Part shown: piece by piece, positions 62,801-64,000 of the stretch
How the letters are laid out: each line of letters starts with the position of its first letter
Position numbering within the stretch: position 1 is the first letter of the stretch
DNA from: Megalobrama amblycephala
Lineage: Eukaryota > Chordata > Actinopteri > Cypriniformes > Xenocyprididae
Assembly (NCBI RefSeq): GCF_018812025.1
Contig: NC_063049.1
Coordinates: 35,655,447 to 35,719,446 of the forward strand
Length of the DNA: 64,000 nt
Direction: 5' to 3'
Position numbers and translations under genes: made by a program
The notes under the pieces: model-generated
The model's database searches: none
Told to the model about the DNA's origin: nothing
What the model saw: the letters and a program-made list of their open reading frames with translations, nothing else

Positions 62801-63444
62801 ACAGTCATGAATTAAAAGTCTAAAACAATCATTTTTTAAGAGAAATGTCAGAGGATTATGATATAAGAGAAGAGGAGTTTCAGTTTGTTGCCTATTTGTT
62901 TTAAATATGGATATTTTACTTACAAAAACACATTGCTTCTTTTTAAAAGGCCTTTATTAACCCCCTGGAGCCATATGGATTATTTTTTTTAATGGATGGA
63001 TGAATTTTTTTAGGCTTCAAAATCTGGCTCTCCCTTCACTACCTTTATAAAGCTTGGAGGACTAAGGATATTTTTAAATATATCTCCGATTGTGTTCATC
63101 TGAAAGAAGATAGTCATATACACCTAGGATGGCTTGAGGGTGAGAAAATCATGGGATAATTTTCATTTTTTGGGTGAACTATCCCTTTAAATAAGCCCTG
63201 ATTGTTTGAACCTTGAAGAACATTTCCTATCGCAAAACCGTCACGGCGGCTCTGTTGCATCTGTGGAACCCTACAGCTCACGCTGGAAATAATAAATATG
63301 TCCATGTTTTCTCAGCGCTTCACTGACCTCTGGTTGCTCCTGGTGATGCTGGACTGGGAGCATGTTGGCTACGGAGGCCGCTCCAAGCACGGCCATGAGG
63401 GCAGTTCGGTGATCCGACACCCTGGATTTCTGCCAGACCACAGC
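37238..63444 (-). CDS. pms1: PMS1 mismatch repair protein (MutL family), C-terminal eight exons
   Basis: PMS1 pairs with MLH1 to form MutL-beta, a nuclear complex of the mismatch repair family whose role is minor compared with PMS2. On the minus strand eight exons (63328-63444, 54050-54172, 53262-53411, 52382-53166, 46653-47132, 46295-46425, 38783-38943, 37238-37435) join in phase to 714 residues plus TAA. Order of parts: end of the GHKL ATPase/transducer region (VDVNLTPDKTEV near residue 120), a Ser/Asp-rich linker, an HMG box at about 348-412 that marks PMS1 among MutL proteins, then the C-terminal dimerisation domain with LNPFRVEEALLFKRLL, CRPLKVANYLE and CIHGRPFF. As in other PMS1 proteins the endonuclease motif DQHA is absent. 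The ATP-binding exons lie beyond the right edge. Introns are large and transposon-rich. Confidence 0.95.
37510..37765. repeat. ggtaacag...gtgttacc short inverted-repeat element
   Basis: It starts ggtaacagtttagtatgggg and closes aaatgtagtgttacc, with aataagtattaataaacagc inside. It lies in the last pms1 intron. Related short elements with the same terminal theme are at 59955-60286 and 61106-61419. Confidence 0.7.
37860..38640. mobile_element. TTAA-type palindromic MITE, AGGGTTAGTTCACCC family, uninterrupted
   Basis: 781 bp between TTAA at 37856-37859 and 38641-38644. Its arms (gccgatttcaaaacactgct against agcagtgttttgaaatcggc) can pair over several hundred bases. It is the uninterrupted relative of 28136-29560 and lies in the last pms1 intron. 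Confidence 0.9.
38783..38943 (-). CDS. pms1: pms1 exon (CMPFFGIGDLREIL)
   Basis: 161 nt; acceptor ends gaaag, a poor pyrimidine context but the only one that keeps phase, and the donor is gtgaga. It encodes ADCMPFFGIGDLREILQAI and CRPLKVANYLE. The C-terminal domain continues in the last exon. Confidence 0.95.
39474..40205. mobile_element. inverted-repeat element, TAGGGTT(C/G)TCA...GTACC termini
   Basis: The left end TAGGGTTCTCAGAGTACC pairs imperfectly with GGTACATTTGACAACCCTA at the right. Many ggtacc palindromes lie near both ends. It is hAT-like in its TAGGG start, but no target duplication is visible, partly because the next element begins at its right edge. Confidence 0.6.
40204..41670. 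mobile_element. gggttg-repeat MITE interrupted by a TTAA-type element
   Basis: Termini TACACTAAAAAATGCTAGGTT and (reverse) TACATTAAAAAATGTTGGGT enclose many copies of aacccag/ctgggtt. The interior is split at 40347 by the AGGTGCC-family element and resumes at 41310. Confidence 0.75.
40348..41309. mobile_element. complete AGGTGCC-family TTAA-type element
   Basis: 962 bp from AGGTGCCCTAGAT to GGGCACCT, with TTAA at 40344-40347 and 41310-41313. It is the reverse of the copies at 1-606 and 55344-56295. No transposase ORF. Confidence 0.9.
42614..43601. repeat. 44-bp inverted repeat pair enclosing about 900 bp
   Basis: 42614-42657 and 43558-43601 are reverse complements with one mismatch in 44 (key stretch caagggtcatgctgtttaaa). 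The interior is AT-rich and has no coding similarity. It may be a non-autonomous transposon with long terminal inverted repeats, lying in a pms1 intron. Confidence 0.75.
44058..44562. mobile_element. degenerate gttcaccc-family element
   Basis: taaagaagtagttcactcc at the left and tttttgggtgaactatgcca at the right form diverged ends of the AGGGTTAGTTCACCC family. TTAA is not preserved at either end. Confidence 0.55.
44633..45431. mobile_element. TTAA-type palindromic MITE, AGGATTAGTCCACTTTT family
   Basis: 799 bp between TTAA at 44629-44632 and 45432-45435. Two arms of nearly 380 bp are inverted copies (for example tcctacgccttccctattc against gaatagggaaggcgtagga) around a short loop near 45020. 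Intact relative of 28785-29467, in a pms1 intron. Confidence 0.92.
46295..46425 (-). CDS. pms1: pms1 exon (VYFTDPRLVANGFEI)
   Basis: 131 nt between acceptor tttcccag and donor gtaaca. It encodes SLGGPEYMDVLL through FTDPRLVANGFEIRMIP, in phase 1 at exit, well matched to PMS1. Confidence 0.96.
46653..47132 (-). CDS. pms1: pms1 exon: end of HMG box, start of C-terminal domain
   Basis: 480 nt. It begins by completing Lys, then YESKAEKSLNAYNLQRKRA (third HMG helix), a basic linker, and the C-terminal domain with LNPFRVEEALLFKRLLKNN and ending LLTDG. The donor is GTAGCC on the minus strand, a weak but legal GT; the acceptor is atcttag. In PMS2 this region carries DQHA; here LNPFRVEEALLF stands in its place. 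Confidence 0.95.
49020..49242. mobile_element. right part of another TTAA-type element, ...GCTCCCCTTTAA end
   Basis: Contains cagcagctcatttgcatttaaa and gctgaaacttcacagacaca, the latter shared with the AGGTGCC family, and ends gctccccTTTAA. The left end was not located. Confidence 0.5.
50544..51278. mobile_element. TTAA-type palindromic MITE, AGGGTTAGTTCACCC family
   Basis: 735 bp between TTAA at 50540-50543 and 51279-51282. The arms pair (for example tttctgaagagtcatgatcg region against its distal copy ending cttcagaaaatttgg). It is inserted in an older gatcatgtgatact-type repeat that continues at 51283-51545. Confidence 0.85.
51930..51966. repeat. Tc1-like terminal fragment
   Basis: The phrase gtgtgtccaaacatttgact followed by ggtagtctag resembles the ends of common fish Tc1-type non-autonomous elements. 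The other end was not found. Confidence 0.45.
52382..53166 (-). CDS. pms1: pms1 large linker exon with start of HMG box
   Basis: 785 nt, 261 codons plus two bases. The exon starts EEVLLAVETMLISLYG, passes through a low-complexity Ser/Asn/Asp linker, then AEKMA-type KLTAYELISNRSVRQPSSAF opens the HMG box and it ends ESLGEEDRK plus AA. Acceptor ttttcaccag, donor gtaagt. The large linker exon is typical of PMS1. Confidence 0.96.
53262..53411 (-). CDS. pms1: pms1 exon (VDVNLTPDK motif)
   Basis: 150 nt, 50 codons; acceptor accctgcag, donor gtacaa. VDVNLTPDKTEV is the conserved MutL motif in which a Lys contacts the ATP gamma-phosphate side of the fold. Confidence 0.96.
53634..55110. repeat. direct repeat pair flanking a pms1 exon
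   Basis: 53634-53785 and 54949-55110 share gatagaaagcacttttgattg-type sequence (agaaagcacttttgattgca in both), gagagtgaaaacatgc and gaacctaaatatgactc in the same order, at roughly 80 percent similarity by eye. Exon 54050-54172 lies between them. Confidence 0.7.
54050..54172 (-). CDS. pms1: pms1 exon (GFLPKP, FVNSRPVH)
   Basis: 123 nt, 41 codons; acceptor tttgcacag, donor gtaatt. It contains ISIDGFLPKP and FIFVNSRPVHHKEILK, a hallmark MutL-family strand-loop (F-V-N-x-R-P). Confidence 0.96.
55283..57140. mobile_element. palindromic gttcaccc-family element interrupted by AGGTGCC-family element
   Basis: The right end is ...TTTGGGTGAACTATCCCT with TTAA at 57141-57144; the left terminal repeat is missing. 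The interior matches 62420-63186 (aagaaaaatatccatattta on both). A younger element occupies 55344-56295. Confidence 0.8.
55344..56295. mobile_element. complete AGGTGCC-family TTAA-type element, nested
   Basis: 952 bp between TTAA at 55340-55343 and 56296-56299. The related sequence at 33750-33770 shows the unfilled target agatatatttaaaaatatct with one TTAA. Confidence 0.92.
57366..57660. mobile_element. one-ended gttcaccc-family element
   Basis: TTAA at 57362-57365 then AGGGATAGTTCACCC and aaaaatgaaaatttgatg. No matching right end was found; the right limit given is approximate. Confidence 0.55.
59739..59831. repeat. (AT)31 followed by T31 tract
   Basis: 62 bp of perfect AT dinucleotide run directly into 31 T in a pms1 intron. 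Confidence 0.95.
59955..60286. repeat. ggtaacac...gtgttgcc inverted-repeat element
   Basis: ggtaacactatacaataagg at the left mirrors ccttattgtaaagtgttgcc at the right. The inside is a run of gttaatgttagtta variants. Confidence 0.8.
61106..61419. repeat. second gttaacattagttaac element
   Basis: gataacactttaaaataagg at the left mirrors ccttactgtaaagtattacc at the right. It is the same family as 59955-60286. Confidence 0.8.
61593..61946. mobile_element. GGTCCCACTTTATATTAAGTGGCC inverted-repeat MITE
   Basis: 354 bp whose first 20 bases, ggtcccactttatattaagt, are exactly mirrored by its end acttaatataaagtgggacc; the match continues inward through ggcc and ttaact. Confidence 0.88.
62420..63186. 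mobile_element. TTAA-type palindromic MITE, AGGTTTAGTTCACC variant
   Basis: 767 bp between TTAA at 62416-62419 and 63187-63190, about 140 bp downstream of pms1 exon 63328-63444 in transcript sense. It is the uninterrupted relative of 55283-57140. Confidence 0.87.
63328..63444 (-). CDS. pms1: pms1 exon (AVVWQKSRVSDH)
   Basis: 117 nt, 39 codons, phase 0 on both sides; acceptor ttgctacag and donor gtcagt on the minus strand. It encodes AVVWQKSRVSDHRTALMAVL, which matches the transducer part of PMS1. The frame continues past the donor by chance. Confidence 0.95.
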
Positions 63445-63450
63445 CTGTAG

Positions 63451-64000
63451 CAACACAGTAAAACGGGTCAAGTTATTTTTCGGTCATCCTAAAATAAGAC
63501 CACCTGTGGGATTGCATGCTCGCAAACAGCCATTAGCCACCAATCAAGTCTTCACAATAAACAATTATACTTTGGGGAATGTTTGGATATTACAAAAGCA
63601 ACTGCGCAGGGAGCACTGCAGGCAACCGCACGGATAAATCTTAAACCGACTACTTTTCATTAAAAGACGCTTTATGTTATGAAGACTTGGCAGCATCAAG
63701 CAAACATGCTACTTGCACAAATGTCATTTCAACGTGCAGAGCGCAGTTACGCAAATATTTTCACACCCGTGCGTTTGCCTGTCGTTGGCACTTCCACATG
63801 CAAGTATATATATCCAAGGTGTTGATTTCTGAAAGCATGCAGTCCGCAGCACACATCTCTGCTGTGAAATGTACAATTTGGTGACTGTAAAGAGATCAGA
63901 CTAGTAAACAGCTTTTTGAGAAGTCATGAAACCCAATGCAGGGCGAAGTGCAAAGTTTGTGATACGAGATATGCCTGGAAGTGCTGATGGCATGAAATGA
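63451..64000. other. pms1 intron, nothing recognised
   Basis: I searched the minus strand for the preceding pms1 exon (end of the ATPase region) and did not find it, so it lies beyond the window. Confidence 0.5.

Overview
The window is vertebrate nuclear DNA, almost certainly from a cyprinid (carp/zebrafish-type) teleost. Four genes are recognisable, in order: the 3' end of hibch (+), smAKAP/C2orf88 (-), myostatin mstnb (+) and the C-terminal part of pms1 (-). This is the same order and relative orientation as the mammalian HIBCH-C2orf88-MSTN-PMS1 block (read here from the opposite strand). Coding sequence is spread over short exons with GT-AG introns, most open reading frames are non-coding shadows, and the spacers are packed with short inverted-repeat DNA transposons of the kinds that crowd cyprinid genomes. 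The taxon call rests on the zebrafish-like myostatin protein and on the repeat types; no species is proposed.

Layout. 1-10211: five terminal exons of hibch (the gene starts left of the window), with introns holding a truncated TTAA-type element (1-606), a tandemly duplicated SINE-like block (1771-2125), an inverted-repeat element (3070-4012) and a complete hAT-type element (4873-6388). The hAT element carries a decayed RecQ-like helicase fragment and ends 21 bp before a hibch exon. 10212-14042: spacer. 14043-14312: single-exon coding sequence of smAKAP on the minus strand, with a 5' UTR acceptor at 14513/14514. 14514-17859: spacer shared by the two divergently transcribed genes smAKAP and mstnb. 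17866-21857: mstnb with CCAAT and TATA boxes, three exons encoding an intact 375-residue precursor, and a polyadenylation signal. 21880-37115: a gene-free interval of about 15 kb made largely of nested transposons. 37132-63444: eight C-terminal exons of pms1 on the minus strand (714 residues; the N-terminal ATPase exons lie beyond the right edge).

The genes do not form a pathway: HIBCH acts in mitochondrial valine catabolism, smAKAP tethers type I PKA at the plasma membrane, myostatin is a secreted inhibitor of muscle growth, and PMS1 is a MutL-family mismatch repair protein. Their association is conserved synteny.

I found no new multi-gene system. The most informative material is the transposon stratigraphy. 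Several elements with different termini all sit in TTAA duplications and begin AGG, and in several cases an uninterrupted relative elsewhere in the window, or the opposite arm of the same palindrome, gives the empty site. The single most unusual item is the hAT element with an exact 8-bp duplication, a captured helicase fragment, and a 3' end that may now supply the branch point for hibch splicing.
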